Assembly (NCBI GenBank): GCA_016124315.1
Contig: WGNW01000001.1
Span: forward strand, 62,001 to 126,000
DNA from: Alphaproteobacteria bacterium
Lineage (GTDB): Bacteria > Pseudomonadota > Alphaproteobacteria > SMXS01
DNA length: 64,000 bases
Direction of reading: 5' to 3'
The notes under the pieces are model-generated. The model was not told the DNA's origin, made no database searches, and was given only the letters and a program-made list of their open reading frames with translations. The position numbers and the translations under genes were made by a program. This document shows positions 53,943 through 61,787 of this stretch, piece by piece. How positions within the stretch are numbered: the first letter of the stretch is position 1; each line of letters opens with the position of its first letter.

Positions 53943-55082
53943 TCAGGCTGGCCGCAGCCGGATGCGGGTGATCTCCGACGGCACGCCGAGGCGGACCGGC
54001 GGCCCCCAGTAGCCGGTGCCCCGGCTGGTGTACACCCACAGGTCCTGCCAGCGGTGCAGGCCAGCGGTGAACGGCTGCTGCAGGCGCACGAAATGGTTCC
54101 ACGGCCAGAACTGGCCGCCATGGGTGTGGCCGGACAGCTGGAGATGGAAGCCGGCCGCCGCCGCGGCCGCCGCCGCGCGCGGCTGGTGGGCGAGCAGGAT
54201 ACGGGGCGCGTCGGCCGGCGCTCCGTGAAGGGCGCCGGACGGGTCGGCCCGGTGCTCCGGCTCGAAATGGTGGGCGCTGTGGTCGGGCACGCCCGCGACC
54301 ACCAGCGCGGCGCCGTCGTGGTCCAGCACCACGTGCTCATTCATCAATACCGTGAGGCCGAGGCGTCGCAGCTCGATGATCCAGTCGACCGCCCCCGAAT
54401 AGTATTCGTGGTTGCCGGTGACCACGTAGGCGCCGTGCCGGGCGGCAAGCCGGGAGAACGGCTCGGTGTGGCGGGCGAGTTCGCGCACGCTGCCGTCCAC
54501 CAGGTCGCCGGTGACCGCCACCAGGTCCGCCTCCAGCCGGTTGACCGCCTGGACGATGGCTTCCAGGTAGCGCCGCTTGATGGTCGGGCCGACATGGATG
54601 TCGCTGATCTGGGCGATGGTGAAGCCGTCCAGCGCGGCCGGCAGCCCGGCGAGGCGCACCTCGACGTCCCGCACCGGCGCCCGCCGCCGGGCATAGGCGA
54701 CGCCGGCGGCGGTGGCGATGAGCGCCAGGGCCGGCACGGCGACCGCCGAGCGCATGGCGAGCGAAGCATAGGCGGCATCCGCCGCCGTCAGCGCCGCCAC
54801 GCCCAGCACGAGGTCGCGGAGGATGGTGAGGATCAGCAGCGGCGAGAAATAGCCCATGGCCAGCGAGCCGGCCCAGGCCAGCCCGTCGCCCAGGCGCCGC
54901 TTCTTGACGGCGCGCGAGGCGACGCTCATGGGCATCAGCGCCCACGAGAGCGCCAGCAGGATGATCCCGGCGATGGTGCCGCTGTCGCCCACCGGCAGCG
55001 CCGGCAGCAGCCGCCAGCCGATATAGGCGTGCAGCAGGGCGAGGATGCCCATGACGGTGAGGAAGAAGGCGCTCATGCGCAT
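53943..55082 (-). CDS. Membrane-anchored metallophosphoesterase (YkuE/YaeI-like)
   Basis: Protein of about 379 residues. ATG 55082 is chosen because AGGAG lies six bases upstream; two other in-frame ATGs lie within six bases. Four or so N-terminal hydrophobic segments (1-140), then the catalytic domain: ISDIHVGPTIKRRYLEAIV, VTGDLVDGSV, VTGNHEYYSGAVDWI, AGVPDHSAHHF and LSGHTHGGQFWPWN. These hold the D-x-H, GDxxD, GNHE and GHTH metal motifs. Related enzymes cleave UDP-diacylglucosamine-type or other phosphoesters at the membrane. Substrate uncertain. Confidence 0.87.
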   Translation of the reverse strand: MRMSAFFLTVMGILALLHAYIGWRLLPALPVGDSGTIAGIILLALSWALMPMSVASRAVKKRRLGDGLAWAGSLAMGYFSPLLILTILRDLVLGVAALTAADAAYASLAMRSAVAVPALALIATAAGVAYARRRAPVRDVEVRLAGLPAALDGFTIAQISDIHVGPTIKRRYLEAIVQAVNRLEADLVAVTGDLVDGSVRELARHTEPFSRLAARHGAYVVTGNHEYYSGAVDWIIELRRLGLTVLMNEHVVLDHDGAALVVAGVPDHSAHHFEPEHRADPSGALHGAPADAPRILLAHQPRAAAAAAAAGFHLQLSGHTHGGQFWPWNHFVRLQQPFTAGLHRWQDLWVYTSRGTGYWGPPVRLGVPSEITRIRLRPA

Positions 55083-55243
55083 CGGCATCTCCTGCAGGCG
55101 GCATCGGGATAGATGGTCCCGCGGCCGGGGATTTCCCGCTTTTTCGGCGCCGGTCGCGGCCGCGGGTTGCCTGAACCCGGTGTTCCAGCCACACTCGCCG
55201 GCCACAGCGGCCGGCAATGGGACCGGTAACGGGGAGGATCGCC

Positions 55244-55795
55244 ATGAAACTGCCGACCGATCGCAGCGTGTTCCAGAACGCCTGGGTGGTGAACGACCTT
55301 ACGGCGGCCATGAACAAGTGGATCTCGTTCTACGGCGTCGGACCGTTCTACGTGCTCGACCGGCTGGACCTGACGGGCACCCGCTACCGCGGCAAGGAGT
55401 CGGAACTGGTGCTGTCGGTGGGTCTCGCCCAGGCGGGGCCGGTGCAGATCGAACTGATCTACCAGCACAACAAGGGGCCCAGCGTCTACCGGGACCTGGT
55501 GCCCGAAGGCGGCACGGGCTTCCACCATGTCTGCATCTACAGCCACGACTACCCGGCCGACCGGCGCTATTTCGAGGCCGCGGGGTACGAGACGGCCATG
55601 GAGGGAGGTTCGCCCGACGGCTCGCTGATCTTCGCCTATTTCGACACCCGCAAGGACTTCGACGTCTTCACCGAGGTCATTACCCCGGCGCCGGGCATCA
55701 TGGCGCGCAACGAGATGGTGGCGAAGGCAGCCGTCGACTGGGACGGGACCGATCCGATCCGCATCATCACCGCCGACGGTTACGAGGTGCCTTGA
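55244..55795 (+). CDS. VOC-family protein (glyoxalase/dioxygenase-like)
   Basis: Protein of 183 residues; ATG 55244 follows GGGGAGG. Two beta-alpha-beta-beta-beta units: QNAWVVNDLTAAMNKWISFYGVGPF and GFHHVCIYSHDYPADRRYFEAAGYETAMEGG. The second half has the His of GFHHV and a late Glu (VFTEVITPAPG), consistent with a mononuclear metal site. Fold used by glyoxalases, epimerases and extradiol dioxygenases. It opens the catabolic block 55-63 kb and may cleave or isomerise a ring intermediate. Confidence 0.8.
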   Translation: MKLPTDRSVFQNAWVVNDLTAAMNKWISFYGVGPFYVLDRLDLTGTRYRGKESELVLSVGLAQAGPVQIELIYQHNKGPSVYRDLVPEGGTGFHHVCIYSHDYPADRRYFEAAGYETAMEGGSPDGSLIFAYFDTRKDFDVFTEVITPAPGIMARNEMVAKAAVDWDGTDPIRIITADGYEVP

Positions 55796-55886
55796 GGGCC
55801 ACCAGGGGGAGGGCTTCTGCGAGCATGGCGGCCGACGGACTATCTGACGCCGACCGCCTTGCCGGCCCAGTGACTCTGCAGCGAAA

Positions 55887-55924
55887 CCGTCCGGCGGCAG
55901 AAAAGTTCCCCGCCGACGGATTTT
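55887..55924 (+). terminator. Candidate rho-independent terminator after the VOC gene
   Basis: CCGTCCGGCGG (55887-55897) pairs with CCGCCGACGG (55910-55919), with one bulged base, and TTTT follows at 55921-55924. It lies 91 bases after the VOC stop within a 233-bp gap that holds no gene I can support. Confidence 0.4.
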
Positions 55925-56028
55925 CACCGAATTTTTTCGGCGGCACGGCCGAGCGGCCGCGCGGATATTAGCGTCGCGGCAGGGCTATGCTACCTATGCC
56001 CGCCTCCGAAGACTGTCGGGAGACCACC

Positions 56029-57123
56029 ATGAAAGCCGATCGCTCCATCACCATCACCGGCCTGCGCGTCCGCGCCGCCGTCGTGCCGCGGCCGCGGCCG
56101 CTGATCTTCCACACGGCGAGGTTCACCGAATCGCCGCTGGTGCTGATCGACCTGGAGACCGACGCCGGGATCACCGGCTGCGCCTATCTGTTCGGCTATC
56201 ACGACGAGGCGGTGGCGCCGCTGGTGTCGTTCGCCCGCAACCTGGCGCCGGTCGTCACTGGCGAGACGCTGGCGCCCGCCGAGCTCACCCGCAAGCTGGC
56301 CGCGCGCTTCCGCTATTTCGGCATGCAGGGGCTGGCCCAGATCGTGGCGTCGGGCATCGACATGGCGGCCTGGGACGCGCTGGCCAAGGCGGCCGGCCTG
56401 CCGCTCGCCGCGCTGCTCGGCTACGCGCCGCGGCCACTGCCGTCCTACGACAGCACCGGCCTCGGCGGTCCCGAGTCGGTGGCCGGCGAGGCGCGGGAGC
56501 TGGACGAGGCCGGCTTCGGCACGGTGAAGATCAAGCTGGGCTATGCCACCGGCGCCGACGACGTGGCGGTGATCCGGGCGATCCGCGAGGCAGTGCCGCG
56601 CATGGCGCTGATGGTCGACTACAACCAGCGCCTTTCAATGCCCGAGGCGACGGCGCGCATGGGCCTGCTGGAGCCGGAGGGCCTGCTGTGGATTGAGGAG
56701 CCGGTGGAGGCGGCGGACCTGGAAGGCCATGCGGCGCTGGCGCGCGACTTCCGCACGCCGGTCCAGCTGGGCGAGAACTGGTGGAACGTCTACGACATGA
56801 CCCGCGCGGCGGCGGCCCGGGCCGGCGACTGCGCCATGCTCGACGTCGGCCGGATCGGCGGCGTCACCGGCTGGATGCAGTGCGCCGCCGTGGCCGAGGC
56901 CTACGGGCTGCCGCTCTCAAGCCACTTCTACCCGGAGATCAGCGGCCAGCTGATGTGCGCCTCGCCCACCGCCCACTGGCTCGAGTTCCTGGAATGGGCG
57001 AGCCCAATCCTGGTGAACCCGGTCGCCGCCGACAAGGGCCGGGTGATGCCGTCGACAACGCCAGGAACCGGCGTCGAATGGGACGAGACGGCGGTCGCCC
57101 GCTACGAGGTGACGATCAGCTGA
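56029..57123 (+). CDS. Enolase-superfamily enzyme (mandelate racemase / acid-sugar dehydratase type)
   Basis: Protein of 364 residues from ATG 56029 (GGGAG upstream). The metal and acid-base residues of the mandelate racemase subgroup are visible in order: FGTVKIKLGY (K-x-K), MVDYNQ (first Asp), LWIEEPVEA (Glu), LGENWWNV (Glu) and LSSHFYPE (catalytic His, then Glu). The N-terminal capping domain occupies residues about 10-125. Probably a racemase or dehydratase of a hydroxy acid; substrate unknown. Convergent with the flavin reductase, overlapping it by eight bases. Confidence 0.87.
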   Translation: MKADRSITITGLRVRAAVVPRPRPLIFHTARFTESPLVLIDLETDAGITGCAYLFGYHDEAVAPLVSFARNLAPVVTGETLAPAELTRKLAARFRYFGMQGLAQIVASGIDMAAWDALAKAAGLPLAALLGYAPRPLPSYDSTGLGGPESVAGEARELDEAGFGTVKIKLGYATGADDVAVIRAIREAVPRMALMVDYNQRLSMPEATARMGLLEPEGLLWIEEPVEAADLEGHAALARDFRTPVQLGENWWNVYDMTRAAAARAGDCAMLDVGRIGGVTGWMQCAAVAEAYGLPLSSHFYPEISGQLMCASPTAHWLEFLEWASPILVNPVAADKGRVMPSTTPGTGVEWDETAVARYEVTIS

Positions 57124-57760
57124 CCGGCTCTTTCCGGTCCGCCTTCCAGTCGTCGTAGGCGATGCGCGGCATGTTGAAGACGTCCGACGTCTTCAGGTAC
57201 CAGCCGCCGCCGTGCATGCGGCCGATCAGCTTCATGGCCGGCGCGTCGACGTAGAACTTCTCCCGGTCGAACACGGCGTCGTCGATGTGCATGCAGACCA
57301 CCTCGCCGACGACGATGCGGTTGCCCGTGCCGACCTCCAGCGTGGTCATCCGCTTGCACTCGAAGCTCACCGGCGATTCCTTGACGCGCGGCGGGCGGAC
57401 CTTGGTGCTGGGCAGGGGCGTCAGGCCGGAGCAGGCCATCTCGTCCTCCTCGGCCAGGAAGTCCATGGCGCAAAGGTTCATGGCCGGGGCGATCTCCTCG
57501 CTGACCAGGCTGACGACGAACTCGCCGGTGTCGCGGATGTTGTCGCCGGTATCCTTGCGCGGGGCGTAGTCGGTGACCTCGAGGCCCAGCACCACCAGCG
57601 GCGGCTTGCTGCTCATGGCGTTGAAGTAGCTGAACGGCGCGGTGTTGACGATGCCGTCCGGACTGACCGTGGTGACCAGGGCGATCGGCCGCGGCACCAC
57701 CGTCGAGACCAGCAGCTTGTAGATCTGCGCGCGTTCCAGTTCGGCGAAGTCCAGTTCCAT
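57116..57760 (-). CDS. Flavin reductase-like FMN-binding protein
   Basis: Protein of 214 residues; ATG after GAGGAG. FMN-binding split barrel: LLVSTVVPRPIALVTTVSPDGIVNTAPFSYFNAMSSKPPLVVLG and RDTGEFVVSLVSEEIAPAMNLCAMDF. This class (flavin reductase or DIM6/NTAB) either supplies reduced FMN to two-component monooxygenases or acts on its own substrate. Divergent from the MFS gene; the 135-bp gap contains a perfect 20-base palindrome that may control both. Confidence 0.85.
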   Translation of the reverse strand: MELDFAELERAQIYKLLVSTVVPRPIALVTTVSPDGIVNTAPFSYFNAMSSKPPLVVLGLEVTDYAPRKDTGDNIRDTGEFVVSLVSEEIAPAMNLCAMDFLAEEDEMACSGLTPLPSTKVRPPRVKESPVSFECKRMTTLEVGTGNRIVVGEVVCMHIDDAVFDREKFYVDAPAMKLIGRMHGGGWYLKTSDVFNMPRIAYDDWKADRKEPVS

Positions 57761-57800
57761 GGTGAAGCTCCTCGGGCGTCGGGTTCGGTGAGGAGGCCTG

Positions 57801-57820
57801 AATTATATCATGATATAATT
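57801..57820. promoter_or_regulatory. Perfect 20-bp palindrome, candidate operator
   Basis: AATTATATCA joined to its exact reverse complement TGATATAATT, in the divergent gap between the flavin reductase (minus, start 57760) and the MFS gene (plus, start 57896). It is AT-rich inside GC-rich DNA, so chance is unlikely. A near-copy, sharing 13 of 14 bases of TGAATTATATC-G-TG, lies before the Rieske gene at 61714. Confidence 0.6.
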
Positions 57821-57895
57821 TTTTGCAAGAGGGTTCGCCTCGGGACGCTCGGTGCCCTAGCATGGGCGCGGGAAGCAGGGAAACGGGAAGTGCGG

Positions 57896-59149
57896 ATGCG
57901 GTGGTACTACGGCTGGAACGTCATGGCGGTGACGGTGCTGTTCCAGGGCCTGACCTACGGCCTCGGCCTCTATTCCTTCACCTTCTGGGTGGAGCCATGG
58001 ATGGCCGAGTTCGGCGCCAGCCGCGCCGACCTGATGTGGGCGACGGCGCTGTCCATCGCCGCCATGGGGTTGATGGCACCGTTCGCCGGCCGCGCCATGG
58101 CGGCGGTCTCCAAGCGCGTCCTCGTCTGCGCCGGCGCGCTGCTGTTCTCCCTGGGCTTCGTGCTCATCGCCCTGGCCGGCGCCGCCTGGCAGATCGTCGC
58201 CGTCTACGCCACGCTCATCGCCGCCGGCCTGCTACTGACCGGGCCGCTGGTGGCCCAGTCGCTGGGCGCGGCATGGTTCCGGCGCCATCGCGGGCTGGCC
58301 ATCGGCATCGGCATCTCGGGCCTCGCCTTCGGCGGCTTCGTGGTGCCGCCGCTCGCCACCTGGCTGCTGGGCCTGTACGGCTGGCGCGCCGCCCACCTGA
58401 TCCTCGCGGGGCTGGTGGCGGGCGCCATCCTGCCCGTCACCTGGCTCGTGGTCCGCGACACGCCCGAGCAGGCGGGCGTTGCGCCGGAGGCGGGCGGCGA
58501 GCGCTCCGCCGCCATGGACGCGGCGCTCGACGACCGCTCCTGGAGCCTGGGCGAGATCCTGCGCAGCCGCGCCTTCTGGATCATCGTCATCGCCTTCTTC
58601 ACCCCGAACTTCGCCTTCCGGGGCATCCAGCAGAACCTGGGCCCCTACGCCGCGGACATCGGCATCGACGCCCAGACCGCCTCCTTCATCATGGCCGGCT
58701 CGGCCGGGCTGCAGGCGCTCTCCAAGCTGGTGTTCGGCGCGCTGGGCGACCGCTGGGACGCCCGCATCCTGTACTGGATTGCCATGACCTGCCTGGGCCT
58801 CTCCGCGGTGCTGCTGATCGGCCGGCCCGCGGCCTGGGAGATCGTCGGCTTCGCTGTGCTGATGGGCATCGCCGCCGGCGAGTTCACCATGCTGGGCGTG
58901 TTCGTCAGCACCCAGTTCGGCGCCCGCGACTTCGGCAAGGTGATGGGCCTGGCACTGCTGTTCATCACCCTGGGCTCGTTCGGAGCCGTGTTCGCCGGTT
59001 GGGTTCGCGATACCTTCGGCAGCTACGACATCGCCTATCTCGTGCTGCTCGGCCTGCTGGTTCCGTCCATGCTGTCCATGCTGTTCCTGAGCCGGGGCGG
59101 CCGGCGGCGGGAGGCGCCGATGCGCGCCCGCCCGGCGCCCGGCGAATAG
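57896..59149 (+). CDS. MFS transporter (monocarboxylate/oxalate-formate type)
   Basis: Protein of 417 residues with about twelve hydrophobic segments. ATG 57896; a GTG six bases earlier is possible. It opens RWYYGWNVMAVTVLFQGLTYGLGLYSFTFWVEPWMAEFGASRADLMW, the pattern of MFS proteins that carry organic acids, with LARRHRGLAIGIGISG-like sequence at 58270-58330 and FRGIQQNLGPYAADIGI in the second half. Likely imports the substrate of the surrounding catabolic genes. Under possible control of the palindrome at 57801. Confidence 0.87.
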   Translation: MRWYYGWNVMAVTVLFQGLTYGLGLYSFTFWVEPWMAEFGASRADLMWATALSIAAMGLMAPFAGRAMAAVSKRVLVCAGALLFSLGFVLIALAGAAWQIVAVYATLIAAGLLLTGPLVAQSLGAAWFRRHRGLAIGIGISGLAFGGFVVPPLATWLLGLYGWRAAHLILAGLVAGAILPVTWLVVRDTPEQAGVAPEAGGERSAAMDAALDDRSWSLGEILRSRAFWIIVIAFFTPNFAFRGIQQNLGPYAADIGIDAQTASFIMAGSAGLQALSKLVFGALGDRWDARILYWIAMTCLGLSAVLLIGRPAAWEIVGFAVLMGIAAGEFTMLGVFVSTQFGARDFGKVMGLALLFITLGSFGAVFAGWVRDTFGSYDIAYLVLLGLLVPSMLSMLFLSRGGRRREAPMRARPAPGE

Positions 59150-59196
59150 GCCCGGCAAACCAGTTTCGCTCAACCATCCCACAACGGAGGACTTCC

Positions 59197-59484
59197 ATGA
59201 TCGGCGTCATTGCCAGACTGAAGCTGAAACCGGGGCAGGGCCCGGCGTTCGAGACCCACATGGCGCGCATGTCGCGCTCGGTGGAGGACGCCGAGCCCGG
59301 CAACCACTTCTACCGCGGCTACCGGACCGCCGATCCCGAGGTCTTCGTGGCGCTGGAGGCCTACAAGGACCGCGCCGCGCTGGAGGCGCACGGCAAGTCG
59401 GCCCATGTGGCCGAGGCGCTGCCGCGGGTCGGCGCCATGCTCGACGGCGACGTCGAGGTCGAAGTTCTCGAGCAGGTATGGTGA
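59197..59484 (+). CDS. Antibiotic biosynthesis monooxygenase (ABM) family protein, copy 1
   Basis: Protein of 95 residues; ATG after CGGAGG. It has the dimeric alpha-beta barrel of ABM proteins: MIGVIARLKLKPGQGPAFETHMARMSRSVEDAEPGNHFYRGYR, then VFVALEAYKDRAALEAHGKSAHV. Members are small cofactor-free oxygenases or binding proteins. The second copy, about half identical by eye, starts immediately after it. Confidence 0.82.
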   Translation: MIGVIARLKLKPGQGPAFETHMARMSRSVEDAEPGNHFYRGYRTADPEVFVALEAYKDRAALEAHGKSAHVAEALPRVGAMLDGDVEVEVLEQVW

Positions 59485-59489
59485 GCGCG

Positions 59490-59783
59490 ATGATCGGGGT
59501 AACCGCACGGGTGAAGGTGAAGCCGGGCAAGGAAGCGGCCTTCGAGGCCTTCGCCAAGGAGGTCATTGACGCGGTCCGCGCCAACGAGCCGGGCAACCTG
59601 TTCTACAGCCTGTTCCGCACCGAGCGGCAGGGCGAATACGTGTTCATGGAGCGCTGGAAGGACCAGGCGGCGGTCGACGCCCACGGCAAGGCGCCGCACA
59701 TGAAGGCGGCGCTGCCCCGGTTCGGCGAGTTCGTCGACGGGCCGGTGGAGCTCAACCAGTACGAGGAAATCGAGCCGGCCTAG
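59490..59783 (+). CDS. Antibiotic biosynthesis monooxygenase (ABM) family protein, copy 2
   Basis: Protein of 97 residues from ATG 59490, chosen because MIGVTARVKVKPGKEAAFEAF then aligns with the start of copy 1; ATG 59478 would overlap the previous stop. YVFMERWKDQAAVDAHGKAPHMKAALPRFGEFVDGPVE is the ABM core. A tandem duplicate of its neighbour, perhaps forming a heterodimer. Its end overlaps the convergent SDR by four bases. Confidence 0.82.
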   Translation: MIGVTARVKVKPGKEAAFEAFAKEVIDAVRANEPGNLFYSLFRTERQGEYVFMERWKDQAAVDAHGKAPHMKAALPRFGEFVDGPVELNQYEEIEPA

Positions 59784-60631
59784 GTTTCGTCGACGCGGAA
59801 CGCCTCGAAGGCGTCCTTGTAGTCCGGATGCCAGCGCGACAGGGGCGGGCGGTTCTTCACCAGGTCGTCCGCCGCCCAGCGGATGCGCTTGTTGTCGGTC
59901 GCCCGGTCCACGTCGTTGTCGGGGCAGAGGATGTAGAAGTCGCCGGCGCCCATCCGCTCGAGCATGAACTCCACCACCTGCCCGGCGGTCCAGGCGCCCG
60001 GCGGCTTCGCCGCCCGGCCGCCCTGGGTGATGCCGGTGAAGGTGAAGCCGGGTACCAGCAGGTGCGCCGTGACGCGGCAGCCCTCGGTGGTGCGCAGCGT
60101 GTGCTGCAGCCCTTCGGTCAGCACCTTGATGCCCGCCTTGGTGACGTTGTAGGCGGTGTTGCCCGGCGGGCAGGTGATGCCCTGCTTGGAGCCGGTGTTG
60201 ATGATGGCGCAGTCGCTGCCCTGGGCGATCATCGCCGGCGTGAAGGCGTGCACGCCGTTGATCACGCCCCACAGGTTGACGTCGAGCACCCGCCGCCAGC
60301 CGTCGTAGTTGTCGAACGGGCCGCCGCCGGCGCCGATGCCGGCGTTGTTCATCAGCACCGCCACCTCGCCGAACGCCTCGAACGCCCGAGCCTTCAGGCG
60401 CTCCACGTCCGCCATGCGCGAGACGTCGGTCGGCACGCCGATCACGTCGCCGCTCGCCGCATGGGCGGCGGCCTCGTCGCAGGCCTCGGCCAGCAGGTCC
60501 TCGTTCACGTCGGCCAGGCACACCCTCATGCCCATGCCGGCGAAGCGGACGGCGGCGGCGCGGCCGATGCCGCTCGCCGCGCCGGTGACCACGGCGGTCC
60601 GTCCCTCGCCGATCGCGTTGTGCAGCGCCAT
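59780..60631 (-). CDS. Short-chain dehydrogenase/reductase
   Basis: Protein of 283 residues. Cofactor loop TGAASGIGRAAAVRFAGMG with acidic LADVNED (NAD preference), MNNAGIG, NTGSKQG and the catalytic YNVTKAG. The C-terminal part is longer than usual and contains FYILCPDNDVDRATDNKRIRWAADDLVKNRPPLSRWHPDY, a feature of SDRs that act on larger or acyl substrates. Part of the 55-63 kb catabolic block, on the strand opposite the Rieske gene. Confidence 0.86.
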   Translation of the reverse strand: MALHNAIGEGRTAVVTGAASGIGRAAAVRFAGMGMRVCLADVNEDLLAEACDEAAAHAASGDVIGVPTDVSRMADVERLKARAFEAFGEVAVLMNNAGIGAGGGPFDNYDGWRRVLDVNLWGVINGVHAFTPAMIAQGSDCAIINTGSKQGITCPPGNTAYNVTKAGIKVLTEGLQHTLRTTEGCRVTAHLLVPGFTFTGITQGGRAAKPPGAWTAGQVVEFMLERMGAGDFYILCPDNDVDRATDNKRIRWAADDLVKNRPPLSRWHPDYKDAFEAFRVDET

Positions 60632-60646
60632 CGCCGCTCCCTTCCG

Positions 60647-61594
60647 TTATTCCTGGAAATAGCCGCCGGGACCGGCGCCGCGGTTCATCTGGCCGCGGAT
60701 CGCCTTGACTTCCTTCGGCGGTTCCTTGCCGGCCAGCTTCCAGTCGAAGTCGTAGCCGCGGACCCGGGTGACCCCGTTCAGTTCGGCCTGCCGGCTGCCG
60801 GCGTAGTTGCGCAGGTGCTCGAGGATGCGCGCCTCGCCGCCGAACGCCGCGGCGTTCCAGCGGTAGAGTTCCGATAGCTCCACCGCGTCGCCCTTCACGT
60901 GCACGTTGTCCTTGTCGGCGATGAACCGTTCGGCCGCCGCCCGCAGCTGCGTCCGTACCCGGCCGCCCACGAACGGTTCCTTGCTCAGCGCCGGACAGCC
61001 GCGCAGCGGGCAGGACAGGCCGTACGCCACCGGCTCGTCCGGCCAGCCGGGATAGAGGATGCGGTATTCGATGTCGTTCAGCGACAGCGTCTCTCCTTCC
61101 ACGGTGAGGTTGCGCACCGTCCACGGGTTCTCGCCGGCGGTGTAGAGGCGCTTGACGCTGAACTTCCGGGTGTCGCCCCAGGGGTCGTGGCTGGCGAGTT
61201 CGCTGTCGGAGGCCAGGCTGGTGAAGTGGTCGAACATCGCGCGCAGCCACGCCGCGTTGTAGAGGTTCAGCCAGTAGGCCAGCTGCTCGTCCCTGTTGAG
61301 GGTCGAGACCGGGATGCTTGTCAGTTCGTCGACGAAGGCGTCCAGCGCCTGGCGTCCTTGGATGCCCAGCCCGCCATAGTCGACGCCTCCGTCCGGCCCG
61401 ATCACCGTGCCGAGGATCTTCGCCCAGAGCAGGTAGCTGTAGGACTGGGTGCTCGACGGGTCGCTGGCGGCGAACCGGGAGATCGGGCCGCCCTCCGGCG
61501 GCTTCTGTGGCGTGGCGGCGGCGATCGGCGAAACCAGCGCGATCAGGCCGGCGAGGGCCGCTCCCGCAACGACATGTCGACCGTTTCGTGCCAT
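60647..61594 (-). CDS. Secreted DUF547 protein
   Basis: Protein of 315 residues from ATG 61594 with a signal peptide of about 27 residues (SPIAAATP). The DUF547 core is clear: LDAFVDELTSIPVSTLNRDEQLAYWLNLYNAAWLRAMFD, RNLTVEGETLSLNDIEYRIL and PVAYGLSCPLRGCPALSKEPF. The fold is related to cysteine hydrolases, with the CP-x-L region as the likely active site, but no activity is known. Transcribed upstream of the SDR (15-base gap) and divergent from the Rieske gene. Confidence 0.86.
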   Translation of the reverse strand: MARNGRHVVAGAALAGLIALVSPIAAATPQKPPEGGPISRFAASDPSSTQSYSYLLWAKILGTVIGPDGGVDYGGLGIQGRQALDAFVDELTSIPVSTLNRDEQLAYWLNLYNAAWLRAMFDHFTSLASDSELASHDPWGDTRKFSVKRLYTAGENPWTVRNLTVEGETLSLNDIEYRILYPGWPDEPVAYGLSCPLRGCPALSKEPFVGGRVRTQLRAAAERFIADKDNVHVKGDAVELSELYRWNAAAFGGEARILEHLRNYAGSRQAELNGVTRVRGYDFDWKLAGKEPPKEVKAIRGQMNRGAGPGGYFQE

Positions 61595-61713
61595 GTCCCC
61601 TGTCTCCCCTGGGGAAACCGTAGACCCTGTCGGTTTTCCGGGCAACTCCATGGATTCCGCCAGGCGGAATCGCCCGAGAGGAAGGAAAACAAGCGTTTCA
61701 AAAACTGCGGCCG

Positions 61714-61733
61714 TGAATTATATCGTGCTGTAT
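61714..61733. promoter_or_regulatory. Partial copy of the 57801 palindrome before the Rieske gene
   Basis: TGAATTATATCGTG begins at 61714 and matches 13 of 14 bases of the corresponding segment at 57799-57812; the right half is not conserved. It lies 55-75 bases before ATG 61788 in the divergent gap with the DUF547 gene, a suitable place for a regulator to act. Confidence 0.45.
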
Positions 61734-61787
61734 GCTAGGGCTTCATTGCGGAGCGCGTCGTCCCCAGCCGGAACGGAGAGGACAGTC

